Of a DNA stretch of 64,000 nt, positions 42,949 through 50,934 are shown in pieces. The notes beneath the pieces are model-generated. The model did no database searches and was not told the DNA's origin. It was given only the letters and a program-made list of their open reading frames with translations. Origin of the DNA: G965197405 sp965197405 (GTDB lineage Bacteria; Chloroflexota; Dehalococcoidia; Lucifugimonadales; JAGWBF01). Location: the NCBI GenBank assembly GCA_965197405.1, contig OZ240206.1, positions 2,046,001 through 2,110,000 of the forward strand, in the 5' to 3' direction. A program made the translations under genes and the position numbers. Each line of letters opens with the position of its first letter. The first letter of the stretch is position 1.

Positions 42949-44064
42949 TCAGCGCATCACCCGACGGAAGAAGGCGAGGGCGTTGCCGCCGACGATTTTC
43001 CCAACGTCGGCGTCGGAGTACCCCCGGAGGATGAGGCCCCGGATGATGTTCTGGCCGTCGGCGGGGGACTCCAGGCCGTTCAGGTACGGCGCGGGAAGCT
43101 GCGAAGGCCCATCGCGGCCCAGCATCTTCCGGTGGAAAGCAACGTGGTCCCCGATGAGCGTATCCGTACCTATGGCTACGTGGTCCACGCCGACCAGCTT
43201 GACCATGTAGTCGTAGTGGTCAAGCACGCACTCGATGTCCTGCTCCGGGTCGTCGCTCAGCGAGTTGGGAACGGCGGTGATGGCGATGAGGCCGCCTTTC
43301 CTGGCGCAGGCGAGAAGCTCTTCGTCTTTCCGGGACCTCCTCGTTGGCCTGATGGCATAGGCCGCGTTGTGGCTGAAGACCACCGGCGCCTGGGAGAACT
43401 CAATCGCATCCATCGCCGTCTGAAAAGAGGCATGGGAGAGGTCAATCGCCATACCCAGATTGTTCATCCTGCGCACCACCTCTATCCCGAAATCGCTAAG
43501 CCCTCCGTCGTTCCGCTCGTATAGGCCATCGCCGATGTAGTTCTTGCGATTGTAGGTGATGCCGGCCAGCCGGACGCCCATGCTGTAAAGCACGTCCACG
43601 CCCTGTAGCTCTTTGCCAATAGCCAGGTGCTCCACGGTGGGGAAGAAGCCCGACTTGCCCTGCTGCTTTGCGGACTCAATCTCGTCGGCGCTGGTGACCT
43701 TGACCACCTTATCCTGCAGGCTCAAGTCCGCCAGCATCATCCCGACGTCGGCCACCAGGTCCTCGAAGGCCATGAAGGAAATATCTTGATTGTTCACCAT
43801 GCCCCTGAAGACATTGGCCGTCGCCACCGCGGCCCAGCCGCCGTGCCGCACCGCCTCGTACCCCCACCTGTAGTCATTGCTCCGCAGGTACTCGACGAAC
43901 TGGTTGACGTCTTCGGGAAAGACGAAGGGATGCTGGTGTACGTCCACCATCACGGCCTCATCCACAAGGCACTGGTGCCTTTTCTCCTGCTCGCCATCCA
44001 GAGGCACAGTCACAGACTGGACACGGCCAACTTCCTTTGCCAGCGGGATTCCGCACAGTGCCAT
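42949..44064 (-). CDS. Membrane-dipeptidase-like metallopeptidase (M19)
   Basis: 371 residues from ATG at 44064 (MALCGIPLAKEVGRV) after GGAGGGCC; the frame is open to 44175. It has the M19/renal-dipeptidase layout: an early metal site VDVHQHPFVF, Glu in FFPTVEHLAIGKEL, GITYNRKNYIGDGLYER, His in AIDLSHASF, VVFSHNAAYAI and the substrate Asp near VAIGTDTLIGDH, ending GGNALAFFRRV. It hydrolyses dipeptides or related amides. The usual HxD pair is HxH here, as in some family branches. Confidence 0.85.
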   Translation of the reverse strand: MALCGIPLAKEVGRVQSVTVPLDGEQEKRHQCLVDEAVMVDVHQHPFVFPEDVNQFVEYLRSNDYRWGYEAVRHGGWAAVATANVFRGMVNNQDISFMAFEDLVADVGMMLADLSLQDKVVKVTSADEIESAKQQGKSGFFPTVEHLAIGKELQGVDVLYSMGVRLAGITYNRKNYIGDGLYERNDGGLSDFGIEVVRRMNNLGMAIDLSHASFQTAMDAIEFSQAPVVFSHNAAYAIRPTRRSRKDEELLACARKGGLIAITAVPNSLSDDPEQDIECVLDHYDYMVKLVGVDHVAIGTDTLIGDHVAFHRKMLGRDGPSQLPAPYLNGLESPADGQNIIRGLILRGYSDADVGKIVGGNALAFFRRVMR

Positions 44065-44299
44065 CAGGCCCTCCTTCAGCTCCGGATGGACACATTCTAG
44101 GTCAGGAACGGGGCAGACACAAGCCCAGCCGCCGCGGTCCACCTGCCTGTTGCAGACAAGGACGATAACTCGCAAACACCATCAGGTTGGGGCTTGACCG
44201 GGAGTCGTTTTCTCCCATATGATTATCCAACAGCAATCGGAAGGGTTGTCTTTCAGGCCATATTTTGCAGTTGTCATAATCTCCGGCCCCCGTTGACCT

Positions 44300-45532
44300 G
44301 TGGACGTGATGCAGGCTACAGACCTCCTCCTTGACGCCGAAGGCATCGAAAGCTCAGCGTTAATGACCCCCGCCTTCGTTTATGACGAGGCGACCATGGT
44401 CGAACGCTGCGAGTACGTGCGTGCCGTAGCCAGCGAGGCCGGAGCCAGGGTGCTCTTCTCTCTGAAGCCCCTCACGTTTGCCGATGCGCTGGCGCTGATA
44501 GCCCCCCACGTTGACGGGTTCTCCGCCAGCTCTCTCTTCGAGGCGACACTGGCGCGAGATGTAATAGGCACGCAAGGAACGGTCCACCTGACAACCCCCG
44601 GCCTGAGACCTGACGAGATAGGTACGCTTGCGGGGCTCTGCGACTATATCTCCTTTAACTCGCTTTCCCAGTGGGGCCGACACAAGCGACAGGTGGCCGG
44701 CAAGGTCCGGTGCGGCCTGAGAGTCAACCCTCAGCAGTCCTTTGTGGAGGACCCGCGCTACAACCCTTGCCGCGAGCACTCGAAGCTGGGAGTGCCCCTT
44801 GAGGACCTGGCAACCGCATACCGCCAGGCCTCATTGGACATAGCCGGGGACATAGCCGGGGACATGGCCGGTCTGGACGGCCTCCATATTCACTCCAACT
44901 GCGACTCGACGGACTTCGAGCAGCTTCACATGAGCGTCCGGCGCCTCGAGGAGCGGTTGGGAGGGGTCCTAGGGCGCTTGGAGTGGGTCAACCTGGGCGG
45001 GGGGTATCTGTTCGATGCAGAGGTCGGCAGCATCGAAAGGTTCCATGAAGCCGTGGGAATGCTGCGCGCCGGATACGGCCTGGACGTGTTCATCGAGCCT
45101 GGCGCGGCGATAGTGAGGGAAGCCGGCTATCTGGTGTCCACGGTGCTGGATATTTTCCCCAGCGAGGGCAAGTCCGTCGCGGTCCTTGACACCTCCGTGA
45201 ACCACATGCCGGAAGTGTTCGAGTACCAGTTCCGTCCCGATGTCCTGGGAGTTGCCGGAGACGGCCCCTTCAGCTACATACTGGCCGGCTCTACGTGCCT
45301 CGCCGGGGACATATTCGGTGAATACTCCTTCGCAGCGCCCCTGGAGGTAGGCTCCCGCGTGACATTTACCGACGCCGGGGCCTATACGCTGGTAAAGGCC
45401 CATACCTTTAACGGCCTTAACCTCCCGTCCGTCTACGCCCTGACCGCTCAGGGCGACCTCGTGTTGAAGAAGGACTTCACCTATGAAGAGTTCGCATTCC
45501 GGTGGAGGGGCCGGCCTCGTGTATCTGTCTGA
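44300..45532 (+). CDS. Carboxynorspermidine decarboxylase-like PLP enzyme
   Basis: 410 residues; GTG start, with ATG three codons on. A fold-type III (alanine-racemase-like) decarboxylase: the PLP lysine is probably in RVLFSLKPLTFADAL, with LDGLHIHSNCDSTDFEQ, the phosphate-binding WVNLGGGYLF and the C-terminal ILAGSTCLAGDIFGEYSF active-site Cys/Asp stretch. This is the NspC pattern; NspC removes CO2 from carboxynorspermidine or carboxyspermidine to give the polyamine. A duplicated GDIAG unit lies near residue 185. It overlaps the DUF3326 gene by 50 nt. No carboxynorspermidine synthase is visible nearby. Confidence 0.8.
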   Translation: MDVMQATDLLLDAEGIESSALMTPAFVYDEATMVERCEYVRAVASEAGARVLFSLKPLTFADALALIAPHVDGFSASSLFEATLARDVIGTQGTVHLTTPGLRPDEIGTLAGLCDYISFNSLSQWGRHKRQVAGKVRCGLRVNPQQSFVEDPRYNPCREHSKLGVPLEDLATAYRQASLDIAGDIAGDMAGLDGLHIHSNCDSTDFEQLHMSVRRLEERLGGVLGRLEWVNLGGGYLFDAEVGSIERFHEAVGMLRAGYGLDVFIEPGAAIVREAGYLVSTVLDIFPSEGKSVAVLDTSVNHMPEVFEYQFRPDVLGVAGDGPFSYILAGSTCLAGDIFGEYSFAAPLEVGSRVTFTDAGAYTLVKAHTFNGLNLPSVYALTAQGDLVLKKDFTYEEFAFRWRGRPRVSV

Positions 45533-46865
45533 GACGGAAATAGAGCTGCCAGCCCCCTCCGGGGGCGAGGACGTATTCGGGTATCTGGCCCGGGAGACCG
45601 GCGCGCGATTGCCGTCCGACGCAACCCCCATCCGGTTTGTAGTTACCGAATCGGACCGCGACAGGTATAGGTGCGAGATTGGGACATACCACAGCGACAA
45701 GAGTACGGCCCATTCCCCGCGCAGCTCGATTCTGAAGTACGTCAAAAGGCGGACGGAGAACGCGCAGACCTTCAACGTCGTTCTCCTGGTCCCTACGGGA
45801 ATAGGCGCTTCCATCGGCGGGCACGCAGGGGATGCGACCCCCGTCGCCCAACTCCTGGCATCCGTATGCGATACCCTCATCACCCACCCCAACGTAGTCA
45901 ACGCGTCGGATATAAATGAAATCCCCGCAAATGCCCTGTACGTGGAGGGCAGCGCTATCTGCCGGTTCCTGATGGGCGCTGCGGGCTTGCAGCCCGTCCG
46001 GGCGAACCGCGTGCTGGTGGTGATAGACTCCCACAGGGACCAGCTGTTCGTTGACTCCGCGGTCAACGCCGTTAACGCCGCCCGGTCCTCTTACGGGCTG
46101 ATATGCCCGCTCATCGTGCAGCTGGACTCTCTCTTCGAGATGAGGTCCAGCTATGCGTCGTCAGGAAAAGCGACGGGTCACATCGAGGGTGTAGACAGCC
46201 TGTTCGAGGTCTTGGACGAACACCGCCGCGACTATGACGCCGTTGCCATCTCATCCGTGATTTCGGTGCCGCCCAACTACCACAGGGACTACTTTGAAAG
46301 CGGCGGCAAGATGGTCAACCCTTGGGGCGGCGTCGAGGCGATGCTCACTCACACCGTCTCGACTTTATACGACGTGCCATCAGCCCACTCGCCCATGCTG
46401 GAGTCCCAGGACATCGCGAACATGGACACGGGGGTCGTTGACCCCAGGATGGCCGCAGAGGCCGTCTCGCTGACCTTCTTGCAGTCCATCCTCAAGGGCC
46501 TCCAGAGAAGCCCCAGGATAGTGACCGACGGCGAGGCTATGCGGGACCGGGGCGTCCTCACCGTTAGCGACGTATCCTGCCTGGTCATACCCGACGGATG
46601 CCTGGGCCTGCCGACCCTGGCCGCCCTGGAACAGGGGATACCCGTCGTCGCGGTCCGTGAGAACGAGACCCTGATGAGGAACGACCTCGCCGAGCTACCC
46701 TGGTCTCAGGGGCAACTGCACATCGTCGAGAACTACTGGGAGGCAGCCGGGATGGTGGCGGCGCTGAAAGCTGGGATTGACCCCGGGTCCGTCCGCCGGC
46801 CCATGACGCTGGCCCGCGTGAAAAGGGCTTCAACCCTCGACCCTATCACCGCCAGGGTCTTTTGA
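45483..46865 (+). CDS. DUF3326 family protein
   Basis: 460 residues, starting inside the 3' end of the decarboxylase gene, so translation is coupled. The conserved block LLVPTGIGASIGGHAGDATP, LITHPNVVNASDINEI and VISVPPNYHRDYFESGG identifies DUF3326; the C-terminal part (VIPDGCLGLPTLAALEQGIP, VVAVREN) looks nucleotide- or sugar-phosphate-binding. Function is unknown. Its pairing with an NspC-like decarboxylase suggests a role in amine metabolism. Confidence 0.8.
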   Translation: MKSSHSGGGAGLVYLSETEIELPAPSGGEDVFGYLARETGARLPSDATPIRFVVTESDRDRYRCEIGTYHSDKSTAHSPRSSILKYVKRRTENAQTFNVVLLVPTGIGASIGGHAGDATPVAQLLASVCDTLITHPNVVNASDINEIPANALYVEGSAICRFLMGAAGLQPVRANRVLVVIDSHRDQLFVDSAVNAVNAARSSYGLICPLIVQLDSLFEMRSSYASSGKATGHIEGVDSLFEVLDEHRRDYDAVAISSVISVPPNYHRDYFESGGKMVNPWGGVEAMLTHTVSTLYDVPSAHSPMLESQDIANMDTGVVDPRMAAEAVSLTFLQSILKGLQRSPRIVTDGEAMRDRGVLTVSDVSCLVIPDGCLGLPTLAALEQGIPVVAVRENETLMRNDLAELPWSQGQLHIVENYWEAAGMVAALKAGIDPGSVRRPMTLARVKRASTLDPITARVF

Positions 46866-47072
46866 TTTTCGACGTTAGGTGAATACAGGCCCCCGCCGCG
46901 TGTCATTCCGAACGCGGCGAAGCCCCCGCTGCATGTCATTCCGAAAGGAGCGAAGCGGAGTGAGAAATCTAAAAGGCCACCTAACAAAAATCCAAATCAA
47001 GCCGTGCCGTCCAGAACAACAACACGGTCAGCCAGGACTTGTAGACCCCTCGCTTCGCTCGGGGTGACAATT
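46866..47072. repeat. Dispersed palindromic repeat family 1, composite copy
   Basis: TGTCATTCCGAACGCGGCG and TGTCATTCCGAAAGGAGCG appear in succession, followed by CCTCGCTTCGCTCGGGGTGA ~120 bp later, so one left half is doubled. The outer flank TTAGGTGAATACAGGCC matches the other copies. Confidence 0.75.
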
Positions 47073-47115
47073 ACTGATGCGTGAACAAAGAACTAAACTC
47101 TGGCGCTTTCCCAAC

Positions 47116-47172
47116 GTCACTCCTGCGAAAGCAGGAGTCCAGTGCACGGATTGGTGGATTCCTGCTTCCGCA
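47116..47172. repeat. Dispersed palindromic repeat family 3
   Basis: CTCCTGCGAAAGCAGGAGTCC with ATTCCTGCTTCCGCAGGAAT behind it; related units occur at 62357-62420 and 63735-63762. Confidence 0.65.
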
Positions 47173-47385
47173 GGAATTGCGGATGGCCTTGCCGAGGCCA
47201 CGTATGAGAGATGAAAATAGCTTGTTTTCATAACAATGACGGGCGAGACTGGTTTAGATGTTTACTCACGTATCAGTAAAAGACCCTGCGCGCCAGTAGA
47301 AAATAATTGACCGCCGCCGACATCTCAAACTACAATAGTAAACGCCTGACGTCGCCACCCGGCAGTGGAGCAGGAGGCAAGTGTA

Positions 47386-48000
47386 ATGCTCAGGTCATTA
47401 TTCGGAAAGCGCAAGAAAAAGCCGGCACCACCTTCTAGACCCCTCCAAACGGGCGGGAGTATGGTTGACAGCATAGAGAATGCCAAGGTTGGAGACGAAG
47501 TCGCCATAGTGGGGCTGACGGAGGGCTATGACGAGGCGTTCCGCGAGATTCAACGGAGGGATAAATTTACCATAGAGCGGGTGAACCGCTACCGCAGCGA
47601 CGGCGGGGAATGGTACGAGCTTGTGGGCGTTAGTGAAGACAGAAACGTCCGGATTGAGTGGGCGGATCAGGGAGGCCTCTTTGTAACGGTCACCTCGGAC
47701 ACAAGGGCCATGAGCTTATCAAATGTGGGGCTTACCGAGAGCGAGCTTATCCGCATGGATGAGGAGCACTCGATAGATAACTCCATCATCTACGGGGGAA
47801 AGAAGCATTTTTACAGGAACAGCCACGAAGTATCCTTCATCCAGGATGGTCTGGATGAAGAGGATGGGTTCTATGCCTGGGACTTCGTCAGCGAGGACAT
47901 GAGCCGGGTGCTGTCGGTGGTGAAGTGGGAGGGCGCGCCCTTTGAGGTCTTCATCAGTGAGGTAGTCCCTCCGGAAAATATCACCGTCTACAAAAGTTGA
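47386..48000 (+). CDS. DUF4178-like protein
   Basis: 204 residues from ATG after GGAGGCAAG. The N-terminus is strongly basic (MLRSLFGKRKKKPAPPSR), as in many membrane-associated DUF4178 proteins. A beta-rich body includes KVGDEVAIVG near 30, GGEWYELVGVSEDRNVRIEWAD-like and KKHFYRNSHEVSF. DUF4178 genes are known beside DUF350, DUF4247 and polyamine genes. A DUF350 gene follows 28 nt downstream. Function is unknown. Confidence 0.65.
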   Translation: MLRSLFGKRKKKPAPPSRPLQTGGSMVDSIENAKVGDEVAIVGLTEGYDEAFREIQRRDKFTIERVNRYRSDGGEWYELVGVSEDRNVRIEWADQGGLFVTVTSDTRAMSLSNVGLTESELIRMDEEHSIDNSIIYGGKKHFYRNSHEVSFIQDGLDEEDGFYAWDFVSEDMSRVLSVVKWEGAPFEVFISEVVPPENITVYKS

Positions 48001-48028
48001 AGCCGGGATAAGGCAGGAAGAGACGCCG

Positions 48029-48916
48029 ATGATTGACGCCTTTATTAGCACTCTGGAGACTTTTCCCAGGGGGTTGGTGTACGTCGCGCTGGGACTGGGC
48101 ATCCTGGTGATTGCCAAGGTCGCCAGGGACATCCTGACGCCCTACCGCATTGACGAGCAGGTTGTCCAGAGGAACAACATCGCGGTGGCGCTGAGGCTCT
48201 CCGGGTATTTTATAGGGGTCATTCTGGTGTTCCTGGGCGCTCTTTACAGGCCCGTCGTGGCTATAACGTACGAGGGAGTGGGCTTCAACACCGGCTTCGG
48301 CAACGACGTGCTGGAGGTGTTCCTCTACTCTCTGGTCGGGATAGCGGCGCTGAACATCGTCAGGTTCGTGGTGAACTTTCTAGTGCTGCACCAGTTCAAC
48401 ATCGAGAAGGAGATAGTCGAAGAACAGAACGTGGGGACGGGCGCGGTGGAGTTCGGCATGACCGTGGCGACGGGGCTTCTGATTGGCGGGTCCGCCTCCG
48501 GCGAGGGGGGCGGGCCGGAAACCGCCCTGGCCTTCTTTGGCATGGGGCTGGTGGTCCTGATACTGTACTCCCTCTTCTACGAGTTCACCACTCCCTTTAA
48601 TATCCACTCGGAGATTGAGAGCAACAACACGGCGGTGGGAATCGCTCTGGGGGGCAACCTCATCGCCATTGGCATGGTGACGTTCAAGGCGGTGTTCGGG
48701 GACTTCGTAGGCTGGGGAGAAAGCATAGCCGCGTTCCTTACCTTCGCCGTGATTGGGTTTGCGCTGCTCTACGTGCTGCGGCTGCTGATTGACCTGATTC
48801 TGCTTCCGACAACCAGGATTTCACAGGAGTTGGCGGTGGGGCGCAAGGTGAGCGTCGCCTTCGTCGAGAGCGCGGTGGTGATTAGCTCATCCCTCATCCT
48901 GTTCTTCGCGATTTAA
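48029..48916 (+). CDS. DUF350 family integral membrane protein
   Basis: 295 residues, eight predicted TM helices in two repeated halves. The halves share YRIDEQVVQRNNIAVALRL and HSEIESNNTAVGIALGG, the acidic-Asn signature of DUF350 (E. coli YjfL family). Start ATG, 28 nt after the DUF4178 stop. DUF350 proteins are found in stress loci with PspA-like and amine-ligase genes. The 3' end overlaps the opposing operon's last gene by 30 nt (convergent). Confidence 0.87.
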   Translation: MIDAFISTLETFPRGLVYVALGLGILVIAKVARDILTPYRIDEQVVQRNNIAVALRLSGYFIGVILVFLGALYRPVVAITYEGVGFNTGFGNDVLEVFLYSLVGIAALNIVRFVVNFLVLHQFNIEKEIVEEQNVGTGAVEFGMTVATGLLIGGSASGEGGGPETALAFFGMGLVVLILYSLFYEFTTPFNIHSEIESNNTAVGIALGGNLIAIGMVTFKAVFGDFVGWGESIAAFLTFAVIGFALLYVLRLLIDLILLPTTRISQELAVGRKVSVAFVESAVVISSSLILFFAI

Positions 48917-50053
48917 CGAGCGATTTGACGGGCGTGGCCCAGGCCCCCCGCTTCCGGATAGGCCCCGTGCCTCTCCCATCCGCTCCAGGATCTCCCTCTG
49001 GGACCGGAGTTCGCGCGCGGCTTCTTCCCGCTCTTCAACGTACGCGTACCCGCTCTCGATAATCCGGTCAATGAGCGCCTCATCCACCGAGTCGCGGTCC
49101 ACCACCGGCTCCAGGATTCCCTCGAAGAAATCGGCGTTGTGGACCAGGCGCGGCCATGAGCCGGCGAACTCATCGAGGGTGCCGTCATACAGGCGGAGCA
49201 GAAAGACCACCCGGACCGGGTCCAGGCCCTCGGCGATGAAGATCTGCACCCGCAAGTCCTCTCCACGGCCCTTGTCAAACTCCACCGACTCGGCGTCCGC
49301 GTCATAGGCCGTGTCCTTGAAGACATCGAAGCGGTCTATGTAGGACTCCGTTTCGGCCATCATGCTCCCTATGGTACGTCTCCCAAGCTCAGTGATGGCA
49401 AAAGTCCCGGTCTCCTCTCCGGTCTCTTCCCCGGTCCCTTCCAATGGCGCGATGAGTCCCTTTGCCTGGAGCGTACCCGCGATAGCCAGCAGGTCCTGGT
49501 CATTCTCCCCGGCCGGCGCAGCCGGGAGCTTGAACTCGTGCTTGTCCAGGAAATATAGCAGCGTCAACGGCCTCAACCACTCCAGCAGATCAGCGCTGCT
49601 GTCCCAGTATCCCTGGGCCACGGCATAGTCCAAGGCGTGGTACTTCTGCTCTATTACCAGGTCCAGCACCGGATGGGCCGGACCGTCCCCTTCTCCGGTC
49701 CGGCGTGCGTCGAGATGGTCCACGACAAGGGCGGAGTCCGCGACCCGGGTGCGGCGATTTGCGAAACAGTCAAGGACGCACCGGCCCATCCTCCGGCTAT
49801 CGAAGACGTGCAGCAGGGCCGCGTAAATCTCCGGCAGGTCGGGATTATCCCGCAGGTCGAAGGTCTCCTCCACACGGGACCGGCTTTCGGGGTCGCCGGA
49901 GAAGGTCGAATCGAGAAGCTCCCAGACGCGAAGCCCGGCCTGTTCGGGGGGTAGTATGACCCGCAACGCATCCTCGGGCCTCATGTCTCCCAGGGATACT
50001 CGAAGCTCAAACGGCCCTTCCGGATGCTGCTGTTCATCTGAAAGGGGTCTCAT
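48887..50053 (-). CDS. Hypothetical protein, last gene of minus-strand operon
   Basis: 388 residues. An acidic soluble protein with MRPEDALRVILPPEQAG and LDCFANRR early, a middle winged-helix-like part (LAIAGTLQAKGLIAPLE, GTFAITELGRRTIGSM) and a C-terminal helical tail with EEREEAARELRSQREILERM. No family is recognised. It begins 10 nt after the lipoprotein stop. Confidence 0.7.
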   Translation of the reverse strand: MRPLSDEQQHPEGPFELRVSLGDMRPEDALRVILPPEQAGLRVWELLDSTFSGDPESRSRVEETFDLRDNPDLPEIYAALLHVFDSRRMGRCVLDCFANRRTRVADSALVVDHLDARRTGEGDGPAHPVLDLVIEQKYHALDYAVAQGYWDSSADLLEWLRPLTLLYFLDKHEFKLPAAPAGENDQDLLAIAGTLQAKGLIAPLEGTGEETGEETGTFAITELGRRTIGSMMAETESYIDRFDVFKDTAYDADAESVEFDKGRGEDLRVQIFIAEGLDPVRVVFLLRLYDGTLDEFAGSWPRLVHNADFFEGILEPVVDRDSVDEALIDRIIESGYAYVEEREEAARELRSQREILERMGEARGLSGSGGPGPRPSNRSLNREEQDEG

Positions 50054-50063
50054 AGCACAGGCC

Positions 50064-50855
50064 CTAGCGCGCTCTGACGCGTCCTATGACGACCTGCGAA
50101 CCGCCTCCGCCCCTGTAGGAGCCGCTGCTGGAGCGGACGGACCCGGAGCTGCTCCGACCGACCGCGCTGCTTTGCTTGAACGTGCCGCTTGTTCTCTGGG
50201 TCTGCTGGTAGGTCCGGCGTGAAGAGCTAAGATTTCGGCCAGCGTCGTTGTATCGAGAGCCGGCGAAGCTCTTCTGCCTGCTGAAGTACCTGCTGTTCTT
50301 CGACACCTGGGTACTGTACCTTGGGGACTGCCTATAAGAGGTCCGGTGCCTCCTCAGCGTATCGCCATACCCGACGGGCGTGTGGTAAAAATAGGGGCCT
50401 CTGAGGGAGCTGAGCAGGAGGTAAGTGAACAGAAAATCACCCGCCCCAAAGGAGCTGCGATAGTACCCGTTGGAGCCGTATCCCCGCATGTTATTCTCAC
50501 CATGGTCTTTGACAATGTCGAACAGCTTGTCATCCTGGCTGGCGTCTATTTCGTTGTTATTGTTGAGGTCTTCCCAGGCCTCCAGGACGAGAATCTCGCC
50601 GTCCTGGCTGGCGCGAATCAACACCACGCCGTCGCCCTCGTAAATCTCGTTGACCCGCTCTTCAAACTCGGTCACGCTCTTCGAGTCTTTGAAGGCTTCC
50701 TGGACGTCCTCCAGGTTGATTCTTCCCGCCGCGCCATCGGTGGCCGCCCACTCGTCGTAGGAGGGGCCTCCGCCGCACGCAGCCAGCAGTGGCGCGGTGG
50801 CAATGATCCCGCCGCCGAATGCCGCCATACCGAGCCTGCGCAGTCTTATTGCCAT
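50064..50855 (-). CDS. Lipoprotein with basic Ser/Arg-rich tail (DUF4247-like layout)
   Basis: 263 residues. It has a signal peptide with lipobox LLAAC, then a small domain (KSVTEFEERVNEIYEGDGVV) and a calcium-loop-like DLNNNNEIDASQDD. A hydrophobic stretch GDFLFTYLLLSSLRG is followed by ~110 residues of low complexity rich in Ser, Arg, Tyr and Gly, ending RGGGGSQVVIGRVRAR. The order lipoprotein - FLxxYLLxSL - Gly/Ser/Tyr tail resembles DUF4247 proteins, which accompany DUF350 and DUF4178; similarity is weak. It would face outward and could be a substrate for modification by operon enzymes; this is inference. Confidence 0.7.
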   Translation of the reverse strand: MAIRLRRLGMAAFGGGIIATAPLLAACGGGPSYDEWAATDGAAGRINLEDVQEAFKDSKSVTEFEERVNEIYEGDGVVLIRASQDGEILVLEAWEDLNNNNEIDASQDDKLFDIVKDHGENNMRGYGSNGYYRSSFGAGDFLFTYLLLSSLRGPYFYHTPVGYGDTLRRHRTSYRQSPRYSTQVSKNSRYFSRQKSFAGSRYNDAGRNLSSSRRTYQQTQRTSGTFKQSSAVGRSSSGSVRSSSGSYRGGGGSQVVIGRVRAR

Positions 50856-50934
50856 TTCAGCTTCTCCTTACATACCGGGACATACTGGCCGGGGCATACC
50901 GGAGCTACCCTAGTGCCCGCTCTCCCTGTGGCCC

